Shown: piece after piece, positions 35,452 through 44,245 of the stretch | Layout of the letters: every line of letters begins with the position of its first letter | How positions within the stretch are numbered: the first letter of the stretch is position 1 | DNA from: DASRAJ01 sp039920305 | GTDB taxonomy: Bacteria; Bacteroidota; Bacteroidia; Chitinophagales; UBA10324 | Assembly (NCBI GenBank): GCA_039920305.1 | Contig: JBDSEA010000083.1 | Coordinates: 1-49,109, forward strand | Reading direction: 5' to 3' | Length of the DNA stretch: 49,109 nucleotides | Translations under genes and position numbers: made by a program | The notes under the pieces: generated by a model | The model's input: only the letters and a program-made list of their open reading frames with translations | Database searches by the model: none | What the model was told of the DNA's origin: nothing

Positions 35452-36813
35452 TCAATTGATCAACAGTTTTTCAGAAGAATAATTTCCATTATTCTCAAGA
35501 TCAAGAAAATAAATACCCTTGCTGAAATTTCTTAAATCAATCTGGCGCAGCCAGGTTTCTGATTTGTCTTTGTAAACTTTTTCGAATACTGTTCTTCCTA
35601 TTGCATCAGTTACCCGAATATGAATGGGTTGATCGTTTTGAGCATTGAAAGAAAAATAAAAAACTCCGCTTGAAGGATTAGGATATAAATTAAATTCAGA
35701 GAGTTCTATGCCTTTTACATTAGTGGCAACAAATGCTCCGCTGTATTTCCACATTCCATCAGTAACATAATCGGTATTAACGCCTCCGCTCCATCCTGTA
35801 AGATTATCAAAAAATGATACGGCAAAATGAAAAACGTCAGAATCTATTGTAACCCATGTATCACCTGCATCGAGACTGTATGCTGAGCCATATACGAGAT
35901 TAGTATTATCGAATCCGGAAGCAACAAGCGTATAGGCGGTATAGGGAACATAGGCTAAGCCACCATTCTGGCTTGGATTAAAAAAAGTTCCCGCGGGAGT
36001 AATATTTGTCCAGGTTGTGCCTCCGTCAATGGTACGTTGAATTGACTTGAATGCGAAACTGGTATTATTGCTTAATTCTACCCAGCCTACCATTTCATCA
36101 GCAAAATCCAATGATACAATTGCATCAGTGGTACCTGTAGAATAAACAGTCCAGGTTGCTCCAAAATCCGTTGTTTTATAGAGCCGTCCCTTATTAGTGC
36201 CGAACCAGAAACTATTTCCACGGGCGGCAAATGATCTTGTCAAGCCGAATTCCCCATTAGTGGGATTCGGGATATTTGCCCCATCGACCAGGATCCAGTT
36301 TACACCCCCGTCAGTGGTTGTATAAATTTCATATTCTCCGTTAATCGGATCGCCAGCCGCCACACCGGTACTGGCATCCCAGAAATACAAAACATCAGGA
36401 AAAGAAGCGGATGCAGAAAAAATCTGACCGCTTTCCTGAGAAGTCCATGTTTGGCCGCCGTCAGTGGTACCAAATATTCCTACCTTAGCACCAAGACCTG
36501 CATCATAAAACATAGCCCATGCATTTTGATCATCTACTGCTGCAAAACAGGACCACTCATAATTTGCAGGAGCAGTAGTTACCGTTGAGGGCACCCATGT
36601 GAGACCCCCATCAGTAGTACGGGTATATTGCTGTAAGGTATTTCCATTTCCTGAGCCATCAAATGAGGTAGCCCATGCTGAGGTGGCATCTGTAATAACT
36701 ATCTGGTTGATTCCCTGGAAGGGATCTGAAAATCCGCTTGCCTGTGACTCCCATTGTGCATTGCTGCTGAGAGCGAACAGGCTAAAAATAAAAATTGGTA
36801 GAAGTTTTCTCAT
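35452..36813 (-). CDS. Secreted YCF48/Asp-box beta-propeller with T9SS type A tail
   Basis: This 453-residue protein has a signal peptide (~1-19, ending SNA) and a propeller of six Asp-box-like repeats: TTDGGLTWV, TTDGGQTWT, TTDGGVNWI, TTDFGATWT, TIDGGTTWT and SLDAGDTWV, spread over residues ~60-335, with linker phrases such as NAWAMFYD, GVAAGDP and VGWVEL. This spacing is that of YCF48/photosystem-stability-like proteins widespread in Bacteroidota outer envelopes, where function is unknown. The C-terminus (FNLYPNPSSGVFYFSFN, DAIGRTVFEK, KGIYFLDLENN) is a textbook type A sorting domain. A well-formed promoter lies just upstream. With the Asp-box gene 33076-34635 it makes two unrelated-looking propellers in one neighbourhood. 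Confidence 0.87.
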   Translation of the reverse strand: MRKLLPIFIFSLFALSSNAQWESQASGFSDPFQGINQIVITDATSAWATSFDGSGNGNTLQQYTRTTDGGLTWVPSTVTTAPANYEWSCFAAVDDQNAWAMFYDAGLGAKVGIFGTTDGGQTWTSQESGQIFSASASFPDVLYFWDASTGVAAGDPINGEYEIYTTTDGGVNWILVDGANIPNPTNGEFGLTRSFAARGNSFWFGTNKGRLYKTTDFGATWTVYSTGTTDAIVSLDFADEMVGWVELSNNTSFAFKSIQRTIDGGTTWTNITPAGTFFNPSQNGGLAYVPYTAYTLVASGFDNTNLVYGSAYSLDAGDTWVTIDSDVFHFAVSFFDNLTGWSGGVNTDYVTDGMWKYSGAFVATNVKGIELSEFNLYPNPSSGVFYFSFNAQNDQPIHIRVTDAIGRTVFEKVYKDKSETWLRQIDLRNFSKGIYFLDLENNGNYSSEKLLIN

Positions 36814-36832
36814 GTGTTTGGTTTTAGGATTT

Positions 36833-36864
36833 CAAATGTATATTGATTGGTTAATTGAATAAAA
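36833..36864 (-). promoter_or_regulatory. Promoter of the YCF48-like gene
   Basis: The minus strand has TACATTTG (36840-36833), an exact TAnnTTTG -7 box, preceded after exactly 20 bases by TTTT (36864-36861), one change from the TTTG -33 box. The predicted start of transcription is about 12-15 bases before the ATG. Confidence 0.55.
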
Positions 36865-36966
36865 TATTTCCATCTCTTGTTATTACCAGTTTCCTCACGG
36901 ATTTCATTCTACTTTTAAGTCCTGAAACGCGGCAATTACAAAATCTTCACCTAAAAATATTTACGA

Positions 36967-37596
36967 GTGAATTTTCCATCAAAGCTTATAGAGCAGGCAG
37001 TATCAGAATTTGAAAAACTTCCTGGCATTGGTAAGAAAACGGCACTGCGGTTGGTGTTGTACCTTATGAAGCAGGATATTGCTGCGGTAGAACAATTTAT
37101 GATGGCAGTGGGAAGAATGCGTAAGGAAATAAAATTCTGCCACACATGTCACAACATCTCTGATAATGAGATCTGTGGAATTTGCTCGAGCCAAAAACGC
37201 AATTCATCACTGGTTTGCGTCGTGGAAAACATCCGGGATGTGATTGCAATTGAAAGCACCAACCAGTATTTTGGCTTGTATCATGTGCTTGGTGGTGTAA
37301 TAAGCCCTCTCGATGGTATAGGGCCCGATGAACTGAAAATAACATCCCTCATTGAGCGCGCTGCAAATACCGCAACAAAGGAGGTGATCATGGCGCTCAA
37401 CCCCACTATCGAGGGCGATACCACCATTTTTTATATCTCCAGGAAGCTGCAGCATCTGCCTGTGAAAATTACAAGCATTGCCCGCGGTGTTTCCTTTGGC
37501 GGCGAGCTGGAGTACGTGGATGATGTGACCCTTGCCCGTTCCATTGTTACGCGAATGCCTTATGAGAATTATCTTGTAAAGGATCAGGAAGTCTGA
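36967..37596 (+). CDS. recR: Recombination mediator RecR
   Basis: The gene starts with GTG at 36967 and encodes 209 residues, the normal RecR length. RecR works with RecO and RecF to load RecA on single-stranded gaps. Residues ~17-30 form the helix-hairpin-helix (KLPGIGKKTALRLV). The zinc finger CHTCHNISDNEICGIC has Cys58, Cys61, Cys70 and Cys73. A Toprim domain follows from LVCVVENIRDVIAIE with GLYHVLGG and ALNPTIEGDTT. The C-terminus carries ITSIARGVSFGGELEYVD, the RecO-facing and Walker-like region. The stop codon sits in the first unit of an 8-bp-periodic repeat, and the GT2 gene follows 75 bp later. Confidence 0.97.
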   Translation: MNFPSKLIEQAVSEFEKLPGIGKKTALRLVLYLMKQDIAAVEQFMMAVGRMRKEIKFCHTCHNISDNEICGICSSQKRNSSLVCVVENIRDVIAIESTNQYFGLYHVLGGVISPLDGIGPDELKITSLIERAANTATKEVIMALNPTIEGDTTIFYISRKLQHLPVKITSIARGVSFGGELEYVDDVTLARSIVTRMPYENYLVKDQEV

Positions 37597-37670
37597 ATGG
37601 CTGAATGGCTATATTGCTGAATTGTTTGATTGTTGTAATCATTTGACCATTTAACCGTTTAGTAATTTAT
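37594..37670. repeat. Degenerate 8-bp-periodic tandem repeat
   Basis: From the recR stop codon to the next start the DNA falls into about ten octamers, for example TGAATGGC twice in a row, then TATATTGC, TGAATTGT, TTGATTGT, TGTAATCA, TTTGACCA, TTTAACCG, TTTAGTAA and TTTATAGT. The second half resembles the reverse complement of the first. It is intergenic and codes for nothing I can see. Confidence 0.55.
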
Positions 37671-37671
37671 A

Positions 37672-39654
37672 GTGCAGCTTTCCATCATCATTGTCAATTA
37701 CAATGTCCGCTTCTTTCTGGAGCAGGCGCTGCTTTCAGTAAGAAAAGCGATTCAGAATATTTCAGCAGAGATTTTTGTGGTGGATAATAATTCTGTAGAT
37801 GGCAGTCTTGAGCTGATCAGGGAGAAATTTCCGGATGTTATTCTTATTGAAAACAAAGAAAATGCAGGATTCGCAAAAGCAAACAATCAGGCGATTGAAA
37901 AAGCCCGGGGTGATTTTATATTGCTCCTGAATCCTGATACAATCGTTGAGGAAGATACCTTTGAAAAATGCCTGCGCTTCATGCAGCAGCATCCTGAGGC
38001 CGGTGGATTAGGTGTGAAAATGCTGGATGGCAAAGGGAATTTTCTTCCTGAGTCCAAGCGGGGATTTCCAACACCCTTTGTCGCTTTCTGCAAGGCATTC
38101 GGACTCTCCAAAATCTTTCCGCATTCAAAATTTTTTAACCGCTATCATCTTGGCTATCTCAGTGAAAATAAAACCCAGGAGATTGATGTGCTTGCCGGTG
38201 CTTTCATGTTCCTTAGGAAATCCGTATTGCTGAAATCGGGGTTGCTCGATGAGCAGTTTTTTATGTACGGGGAAGATATTGACCTCTCATACCGGATCGT
38301 GCAGGCCGGCTACAAAAATTTTTATTTTCCTGAAACAAGAATCATCCACTACAAGGGGGAAAGCACCAGGAAAGGCTCGCTGAATTATGTGCGCATGTTC
38401 TACCAGGCTATGATCATATTCGCCGGTAAGCATTTCTCATCAGGAAGCAGAAGCGTGTATGTTCTCATGCTTCGGCTTGCAATTTATTTGCGCGCATTGC
38501 TTTCAGTTCTTTCACGCTTGGTAAAGCGATGGAGCATTCCCCTGCTCGATGCAATAGCCATTTATTCAGGCATGATCGTTATCAAGAATTATTGGGAGAA
38601 TCATATCAAGCTCAGTGAAGGATTAAAATATCCGGAGGAATATATTTTCATTGTTATTCCCTCCTATGTCCTGGTCTGGATGCTTTCAGTTTTCCTGAGC
38701 GGCGGGTATGAAAAGAATTCCCGCCCTGCGCGAACTGTCAGAGGATTATTTATTGGCACCATTGCAATAGCAGCAATTTATGCCTTCCTTCCTGAAAGCC
38801 TTCGTTTTTCGCGGGCCATGATTCTGCTGGGTGCCGCATGGGCAGTTTTTATTACCATCATGATCCGGCTGGTTGCACACTGGCTTCAGCATCGAAATCT
38901 GCATCTTGGTGAAACTCCGGAAAAGAAGATGATCCTGGTGGGAAATGAACAGGAAACGATACGGGTTGCCAACATGCTCAACCAGGCAAAAGTTAAAAAT
39001 GATCTTATTGGATTTGTTTCTGTAAATGGTACAGCACACCACACCTCTCAGCTTCTCGGTGATCTGTATCAGTTAAAAGAGATAGCAGCAATTTATAAGG
39101 TGGATGAGATTATTTTTTGTGCAAAAGATATTTCTTCACAAAAAATTATAGAATGGATGACGCTTATCGGCCCTGATCCGGAGTACAAGATTGTTCCCGA
39201 AGATTCAATGAGCATCATCGGCAGCAGCTCAAAAGATTCACAGGGTGAGTTATACACGATTAATGTACGGCTGGCAATCACTACACCGTTCAACAAAAGA
39301 AATAAGCGCCTCTTCGATCTGATTGCCGGGGTTTTTTTAATCATCACCTTACCGCTCAATATTTTCTTCATTAAAAATCCCCCTCATCTTATTCAAAATA
39401 TTTTTTGGGTGCTGGCAGGAACAAAAACATGGGTTGGCTATGCAGGAAATGAATTGCAGCAGCATCAGCTTCCCGCACTAAAACAAGGTGTGATCACTCC
39501 GCTGGACGAATTGATAAAACTTAAAAACTCGGAGAATAATACTTCTTTGAACGATATCACCATTTCACGCATCAATTTGATGTATGCAAAAGATTATTCC
39601 ACTACTAAAGACGCTGAATTATTTATTAAATGCTTCAGGTGGCTGGGATCATAA
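37672..39654 (+). CDS. GT2 glycosyltransferase fused to membrane segments and a degenerate sugar-phosphate-transferase-like module
   Basis: The gene starts with GTG at 37672 and encodes 660 residues. Residues ~1-235 are a GT-A glycosyltransferase of the rhamnosyl/glucosyl type: IIIVNYNVRFFLEQALLSV, VDNNSVDGSLELI, NPDTIVEED, then AGAFMFLRKSVL and FFMYGEDIDLSYRI. About four or five membrane segments follow (~265-415), then a Rossmann-like region (KMILVGNEQETIRVANML, ~420-530) as in the middle of WbaP/WcaJ enzymes. The tail (TPFNKRNKRLFDLIAGVFLI to ~610) matches the membrane and N-terminal catalytic part of a bacterial sugar transferase, but the conserved Asp-Glu and Arg-Pro motifs of the active enzyme are not apparent; GTKTWVGY sits where SLVGPRP is expected. 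It probably glycosylates a lipid-linked glycan; the second module may be structural. Confidence 0.85.
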   Translation: MQLSIIIVNYNVRFFLEQALLSVRKAIQNISAEIFVVDNNSVDGSLELIREKFPDVILIENKENAGFAKANNQAIEKARGDFILLLNPDTIVEEDTFEKCLRFMQQHPEAGGLGVKMLDGKGNFLPESKRGFPTPFVAFCKAFGLSKIFPHSKFFNRYHLGYLSENKTQEIDVLAGAFMFLRKSVLLKSGLLDEQFFMYGEDIDLSYRIVQAGYKNFYFPETRIIHYKGESTRKGSLNYVRMFYQAMIIFAGKHFSSGSRSVYVLMLRLAIYLRALLSVLSRLVKRWSIPLLDAIAIYSGMIVIKNYWENHIKLSEGLKYPEEYIFIVIPSYVLVWMLSVFLSGGYEKNSRPARTVRGLFIGTIAIAAIYAFLPESLRFSRAMILLGAAWAVFITIMIRLVAHWLQHRNLHLGETPEKKMILVGNEQETIRVANMLNQAKVKNDLIGFVSVNGTAHHTSQLLGDLYQLKEIAAIYKVDEIIFCAKDISSQKIIEWMTLIGPDPEYKIVPEDSMSIIGSSSKDSQGELYTINVRLAITTPFNKRNKRLFDLIAGVFLIITLPLNIFFIKNPPHLIQNIFWVLAGTKTWVGYAGNELQQHQLPALKQGVITPLDELIKLKNSENNTSLNDITISRINLMYAKDYSTTKDAELFIKCFRWLGS

Positions 39655-39655
39655 T

Positions 39656-40360
39656 TCACTCTGCGGACCATTTATGAGACTTCTTCATATATCTTATGAA
39701 CAGATAGCAGATCAATATCAATATTATCGCAGCAATGAATAACGGTAACCGCAAATAAAAGTCTTCCCTGCTTTCCTGCCAGTAAGTTTTCATAATCAGT
39801 AAAACAAAACCGGTAAGCCACAAGCAGGTTGAATTGTATTCCTTGATCAGCACGCGCCTGATGCTGAATCTCATCGTTGAGAAAGTGTCGGAAATTCCTT
39901 TAAAATCGGGAAGCCACCGGTTCACTTTAAGCCGGTAAGCTGAATATGCCGGACCAAAATTTTGAAGTAAAAAATTCTCCTCAGCGAGCACTATGGACTG
40001 GTAAAACAAAATAAACAGGGGTAATAAGATCAAAACGAATAACAGGGAATTAGCTGCCACACCAAGGCCAAGGAGGATTAAAATATTCCCGATGTACAAT
40101 GGGTTTCTGCAGTGTGAAAAAATTCCATTGGTGATCAGAGCTGAAGAGTAGATCGTTCGTTCCCTGCCGCCATGCTGAATGTTTACAAACCCCATCACCA
40201 GCGCCCGGATGCCTTCACCGGTAAAAGCAATGAGCGCCCCTGTAAAGACTGTAATAAAAGAGCTGTGAAAAATCTTCGTAGATGGGATAAAAAGCAGCAG
40301 GTAAAAGACAGGAAACAGAAAATTGCGGTAGTGAAAGATCCAGTTGCCGAATTTTACCAT
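39656..40360 (-). CDS. ICMT/PEMT-like integral membrane methyltransferase
   Basis: This 234-residue protein has about five membrane segments. The conserved catalytic stretch of isoprenylcysteine carboxyl methyltransferase/phospholipid methyltransferase relatives is seen: GIFSHCRNPLYIGNILILLG (matching the R(H/N)PxYxG core), then EENFLLQNFGPAYSAYRLKVNRWLP near 130-150, where the Glu and the final Tyr and Pro are diagnostic. Bacterial members methylate lipids or small hydrophobic thiols with S-adenosylmethionine; the acceptor here is unknown. The gene ends one base from the stop of the convergent glycosyltransferase gene, so transcripts must meet there. Confidence 0.85.
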   Translation of the reverse strand: MVKFGNWIFHYRNFLFPVFYLLLFIPSTKIFHSSFITVFTGALIAFTGEGIRALVMGFVNIQHGGRERTIYSSALITNGIFSHCRNPLYIGNILILLGLGVAANSLLFVLILLPLFILFYQSIVLAEENFLLQNFGPAYSAYRLKVNRWLPDFKGISDTFSTMRFSIRRVLIKEYNSTCLWLTGFVLLIMKTYWQESREDFYLRLPLFIAAIILILICYLFIRYMKKSHKWSAE

Positions 40361-40479
40361 TGATTCTTTATAGGGATAAATTTAGAATTGCGCTCCAAAT
40401 CAGGATTTCTATTGTGTGACTTATTACTCCGGGCTTAGAACACCGGGATATTAGTAAAAGCTCTGTACCAGCCATCCGG

Positions 40480-42366
40480 CTAAGAATACGCCCTCACATC
40501 TTTTCCTTCCATAAAATTCATGAAAGCGCGATTGACAACCTTATTGCCTCCTGGTGTTGGATAGTTACCGGAGAAATACCAGTCACCAAGATTTCCCGGA
40601 CAGGCGCGGTGAAGATCTTCAATGGTTTGAAAGATAATTTGCACTTCAGCACCTATGCTTTCATCTTTTACAAGCAGGGCAATTTCTTCCGCTGTTTCTT
40701 CCTCTGTAAATAATTCATATAGCGACTTCACCTCGTTCACCATTTCTGTTGCCGGAAGAATCAGCTGCTGCTTGCATTTTTCATACACATCATCCAGCGC
40801 ATTCTCTTTCCCGGTTTTATTTAGAAGTGATAAGAGTGCACGAAAAGCAACGAAATCCTTCATCTTGCTCATATCTATTCCATAGCAATCGGGATAGCGT
40901 ATCTGAGGAGCTGAAGAAACAATGATGATCTTTTTGGGACCAAGACGATCGAGCATTTTAATAATGCTTCTCTTGAGCGTGGTTCCGCGCACGATGGAAT
41001 CATCAATTACTACAATCGTATCATCACCTCTGCGGATGCTTCCGTAAGTAATGTCATACACGTGCTCTACAAGAGCATTACGCTGTGCATCCTGGGTAAT
41101 AAAAGTGCGCATCTTTGCATCCTTGATTGCAATCTTTTCAACACGCGGGCGCAGGTCAATAATTTCCTTAAGCTGCTGATTATTGAGATTGTTTTTACGA
41201 ATGCGCTCAAATTTATATTGATTCAGGTGGGTTTCAATGCCCTTCATCATACCATAAAAAGCAACTTCAGCGGTGTTGGGAATGAAGGAAAAAACAGTAT
41301 GCTGAAAATCGTGATCAATTGTTTTAAGTACTGAAGGAACAAGAAAGCAACCCAGATTTTTCCGCTCCTCATATATATCCTTATCGCTTCCTCTTGAAAA
41401 ATAGATCCGCTCGAAGCTGCAGGATTTTTTTTCCCGGGGCGCCGCACATTGATGCTCTGCAACATGACCATTCCTGTCAGCTATTACCGCATACCCCGGC
41501 TTGAGCTCTTTGATCTGGCCCAGCGAGACATTGAATGCTGTTTGGATTGCGGGACGCTCGCTTGCCACTACCATCACTTCATCATCCAGATAATAAAATG
41601 CAGGCCTTATACCTGATGGATCACGCATCGCAAATGAATATCCTGCTCCTGACAACCCGGCTAATACATAACCACCATCAAATTCCTTTGCCGCCTGCCG
41701 TAACACTTTTTTAAAATCAATCCCGTCACGCAGGCGGTTGCGAAAATCCGGCTGCGCTATTCCTTCCTTACGCAATTGAGCTACAACCTTTATAATTTCC
41801 TTTTCCAGGTACATCGTTACCCTGTCCAGCACTACCGCAGTATCAGGACGTGAGTATTTCTCTTCCTCACTCCAGCCCAGCTCTTCAATATTGGTGAGAT
41901 TAAAATTACCGGCCATAATGAGGCTTCTTGTAGAGGAATGATGCTGATTAACAAAGGGATGGCAACTGTCAATTTCATTTCTTCCATAAGTTCCGTATCG
42001 CAGGTGACCGAGCAGCATTTCCGCAACAAAACTTACATTATTCTTAAGCCACTCCACATTCTCAGCGAGTGATGGATTTGCCCGGGTTAGCTTATTAATT
42101 TTGAGATAAATCTTCTGGAAAATTTCAGCAATTGCGGAAGGGGAATTCGAGCGGTAACGGCTCATAAAACGGTGACCCTGGGTAGCGTTCAGCTTAATAG
42201 AACCAATGCCGGCGCCATCTTGCCCGCGGTTATGCTGCTTCTCCATGAGCACATAAAGCTTATTCAAGCCATATAATGCAGTACCATACTTTTCCTTGTA
42301 AAATGAAAGTGGCTTAAGCAACCTGATCAGGGCTATTCCGCATTCATGCTTAATGGGATCACTCAT
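40480..42366 (-). CDS. purF: Amidophosphoribosyltransferase
   Basis: This 628-residue enzyme makes phosphoribosylamine from PRPP and glutamine, the first step of purine synthesis. The N-terminal Ntn glutaminase begins KHECGIALIRL; removal of the eight-residue leader would expose Cys9 as the nucleophile. The glutaminase also shows NRGQDGAGIG and HLRYGTYG. The PRPP-binding loop VVIDDSIVRGTTLKRS lies at about 447-462. At ~630 residues it is longer than E. coli PurF (~500) through insertions in the N-terminal half, as in other Bacteroidota. The next gene upstream is divergent; the ATG at 42366 is unambiguous. Confidence 0.95.
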   Translation of the reverse strand: MSDPIKHECGIALIRLLKPLSFYKEKYGTALYGLNKLYVLMEKQHNRGQDGAGIGSIKLNATQGHRFMSRYRSNSPSAIAEIFQKIYLKINKLTRANPSLAENVEWLKNNVSFVAEMLLGHLRYGTYGRNEIDSCHPFVNQHHSSTRSLIMAGNFNLTNIEELGWSEEEKYSRPDTAVVLDRVTMYLEKEIIKVVAQLRKEGIAQPDFRNRLRDGIDFKKVLRQAAKEFDGGYVLAGLSGAGYSFAMRDPSGIRPAFYYLDDEVMVVASERPAIQTAFNVSLGQIKELKPGYAVIADRNGHVAEHQCAAPREKKSCSFERIYFSRGSDKDIYEERKNLGCFLVPSVLKTIDHDFQHTVFSFIPNTAEVAFYGMMKGIETHLNQYKFERIRKNNLNNQQLKEIIDLRPRVEKIAIKDAKMRTFITQDAQRNALVEHVYDITYGSIRRGDDTIVVIDDSIVRGTTLKRSIIKMLDRLGPKKIIIVSSAPQIRYPDCYGIDMSKMKDFVAFRALLSLLNKTGKENALDDVYEKCKQQLILPATEMVNEVKSLYELFTEEETAEEIALLVKDESIGAEVQIIFQTIEDLHRACPGNLGDWYFSGNYPTPGGNKVVNRAFMNFMEGKDVRAYS

Positions 42367-42385
42367 TAGTGGAGAAGATGAAGGG

Positions 42386-42393
42386 CAAAATTA
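42386..42393 (-). promoter_or_regulatory. Possible -7 box of purF
   Basis: The minus strand reads TAATTTTG, an exact TAnnTTTG match 19 bases before the purF ATG. No TTTG is found at the standard upstream distance. Confidence 0.3.
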
Positions 42394-42524
42394 AAACAAA
42401 TGAAAGAAGAGGATGCTTACTAATTCCTACATTTGCACAATTGCCAGTGTCAGTAATAGCTGGAATCTCCGCTAAAATTTAAAACAAACCATTCCGCACA
42501 CAATTTTTACCCAATGATCATAAA

Positions 42525-42938
42525 ATGTTTGGCATGAAAAGGGCAGAAGAATTAATATCGCCTACTCAAAATTTTCTGAATATGGAAACACTTTCATTAC
42601 AACTTAACCCAAAGCGCTGGATCATGAGCGGTTTCATGTTAACGCTTCCTACCCTGCTATTCTGGAGTGCAGTAGGTTACTCTGTGCTTACGCATAATCA
42701 TACCTATGTGGATGAGATGCTTTCTTATGGAGGCACTTTCAGTCATATCCTGCTGGTTGCTATTCTGCCATTTGCAAGTTTTGGTGTGGCCATGCTTTGC
42801 CGGATGGGACTTCGGCGCCAGGCAATTGCCCGTAACATCTGGCATCGTGATACACCCGAAATGAAGGTAAACCAGAGCCTGATCAACTGGAATGTTATGC
42901 TGATTTCAGTGATGATCATCAGTCTTATTAACAACTGA
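42525..42938 (+). CDS. Small membrane protein, function unknown
   Basis: The 137-residue frame starts at 42525; an internal ATG at 42582 (METLSLQLNPK, 118 residues) is equally plausible. It has three clear membrane segments: RWIMSGFMLTLPTLLFWSAVG (~30-52), FSHILLVAILPFASFGVAML (~70-92) and WNVMLISVMIISLINN at the end, with a short basic linker CRMGLRRQAIARNIW between the last two. No conserved catalytic residue or known family is evident. It is divergent from purF and convergent with dinB, separated from the latter by a small hairpin. A function cannot be assigned. Confidence 0.65.
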   Translation: MFGMKRAEELISPTQNFLNMETLSLQLNPKRWIMSGFMLTLPTLLFWSAVGYSVLTHNHTYVDEMLSYGGTFSHILLVAILPFASFGVAMLCRMGLRRQAIARNIWHRDTPEMKVNQSLINWNVMLISVMIISLINN

Positions 42939-42944
42939 TTACTC

Positions 42945-42959
42945 ACTCTGAGCCAGAGT
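42945..42959. terminator. Small hairpin between convergent genes
   Basis: ACTCTG and CAGAGT are exact complements around a three-base loop, in the 38-bp gap between the small membrane protein gene and dinB. No T-run follows on either strand, so it is a weak candidate. Confidence 0.3.
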
Positions 42960-42976
42960 AAAGGTTAAAAGGCTCC

Positions 42977-44188
42977 TCAGGAAGCTGTAAAGGTTTTTCG
43001 TATTCCATTAAAGGGATTGAAATCACGAAGGTGAAACCCTAATCCCACAGCTCGCTGCACAGCATGGTCACCAAAGCGCTTTCGCATTTTATCCATCGCC
43101 TGGTATAGCTGGATCAACTGCTCTGAATCCTCAAATACATTAATCTGGTAACCTCCGCTAACAAGATGGCTTAAGCGTACCCCTGTTAATCTTATCAGCA
43201 TGCGGCGGTTATAAAGCTTATCAAATAATTCCTTTACCCGCGGAATGAGCTGATGGTCACAGTTGGTATAAGGAATCCGATGCTGCATGGTATGAGTATC
43301 AAAATTTGAGTAGCGGATCTTGATTGTGATGCATGAGGTGAGCTTATTTTCATTGCGAAGCTGAAGTGATAGTTTTTCAGTCATGGTGATCAGAAGCGAT
43401 TTCAGCATAACCAGGTCTATTGTATCCTGATCGAATGTTTCTTCTGATGAAATAGATTTCCTTTCGTTGTAAGCCACTACAGGCGAATCATCAATGCCGT
43501 TGGCTTTTTGCCATATAGAGATCCCGTTTTCGCCGAGCACGTCATGCATAAGCTCCGCCGGCATTTGCTGCAGTGTGAAAATTTTTTCGATACCCATCTG
43601 CCGCAAAAGCTGGTATGTCTTTTTACCCACCATTGGAATTTTACTTACTGACATAGGAGCAAGAAATTCTTTCTCTGTTCCCTGGTCTACTTTCCTGTTG
43701 CTGTTTGGCTTCACATAATCTGTGGCAACTTTCGAAACGGTTTTATTCACTGATAATCCAAAGGAGCTTGGCAAGCCCGTTTCTTTCTTCACCTTTTCCC
43801 ATAACTCTGTTGCCCATTTGTAACAACCGAAAAAGCGATCCATTCCAGTAACATCAATATAAAATTCATCAATGGAACTCTTTTCAAATACCGGCGACCG
43901 CTCACTGATGATCTCCGTTACTTCCTCAGATTTTTTGATGTACATTTCGTAATCACCCTGCACGATCATTGCTTCAGGACATAATCTCCTTGCAAGCTTC
44001 ATGGGCATGGCAGAGTGAATACCGAACGTTCGTGCTTCGTAGCTACAGGCGGCAACAACCCCGCGATCGCTGGTTCCACCGATCAATACCGGCTTGCCAT
44101 TAAGCGCTGCATTCATGAGGCGGCTCACTGCCACAAAAAAACAATCCAAATCAAGATGAACAATGGTGCGGTGAGAATTCAGGATCAT
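42977..44188 (-). CDS. dinB: DNA polymerase IV (Y-family translesion polymerase)
   Basis: This 403-residue protein is a Y-family polymerase that copies past damaged bases at the cost of accuracy. The catalytic acids are visible: HLDLDCFFVAV with Asp13, and SSIDEFYID with Asp107 and Glu108; VAACSYEARTFGIHSAMP and the palm/finger motifs are standard. The little-finger domain occupies the last ~130 residues, and the C-terminus may contain a beta-clamp-binding peptide (not confidently identified). Length is slightly above E. coli DinB (351). It is transcribed divergently from a LexA/S24-like regulator across an 85-bp gap containing a long palindrome, so damage-inducible control is likely. Confidence 0.95.
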   Translation of the reverse strand: MILNSHRTIVHLDLDCFFVAVSRLMNAALNGKPVLIGGTSDRGVVAACSYEARTFGIHSAMPMKLARRLCPEAMIVQGDYEMYIKKSEEVTEIISERSPVFEKSSIDEFYIDVTGMDRFFGCYKWATELWEKVKKETGLPSSFGLSVNKTVSKVATDYVKPNSNRKVDQGTEKEFLAPMSVSKIPMVGKKTYQLLRQMGIEKIFTLQQMPAELMHDVLGENGISIWQKANGIDDSPVVAYNERKSISSEETFDQDTIDLVMLKSLLITMTEKLSLQLRNENKLTSCITIKIRYSNFDTHTMQHRIPYTNCDHQLIPRVKELFDKLYNRRMLIRLTGVRLSHLVSGGYQINVFEDSEQLIQLYQAMDKMRKRFGDHAVQRAVGLGFHLRDFNPFNGIRKTFTAS

Positions 44189-44200
44189 GCAGATAATTAA

Positions 44201-44245
44201 ATTGACCGTATTACAATCAGTTTGGAAGATTGTAATTTAGTCAAT
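44201..44245. promoter_or_regulatory. 45-bp palindromic operator between dinB and the S24 regulator
   Basis: ATTGAC (44201-44206) mirrors GTCAAT (44240-44245), and ATTACAATC (44210-44218) mirrors GATTGTAAT (44228-44236); three unmatched bases separate the arms on each side, so all four blocks share one centre at 44223. Of 18 positions per arm 15 match. It occupies half of the intergenic region and covers the regulator's promoter, which is where a repressor would bind. Confidence 0.75.

Noticed and set aside
37594..37670. The octamer repeat as a CRISPR array
   Set aside because: Units are 8 bp with no spacers and there are no cas genes; it is only a short-period repeat.
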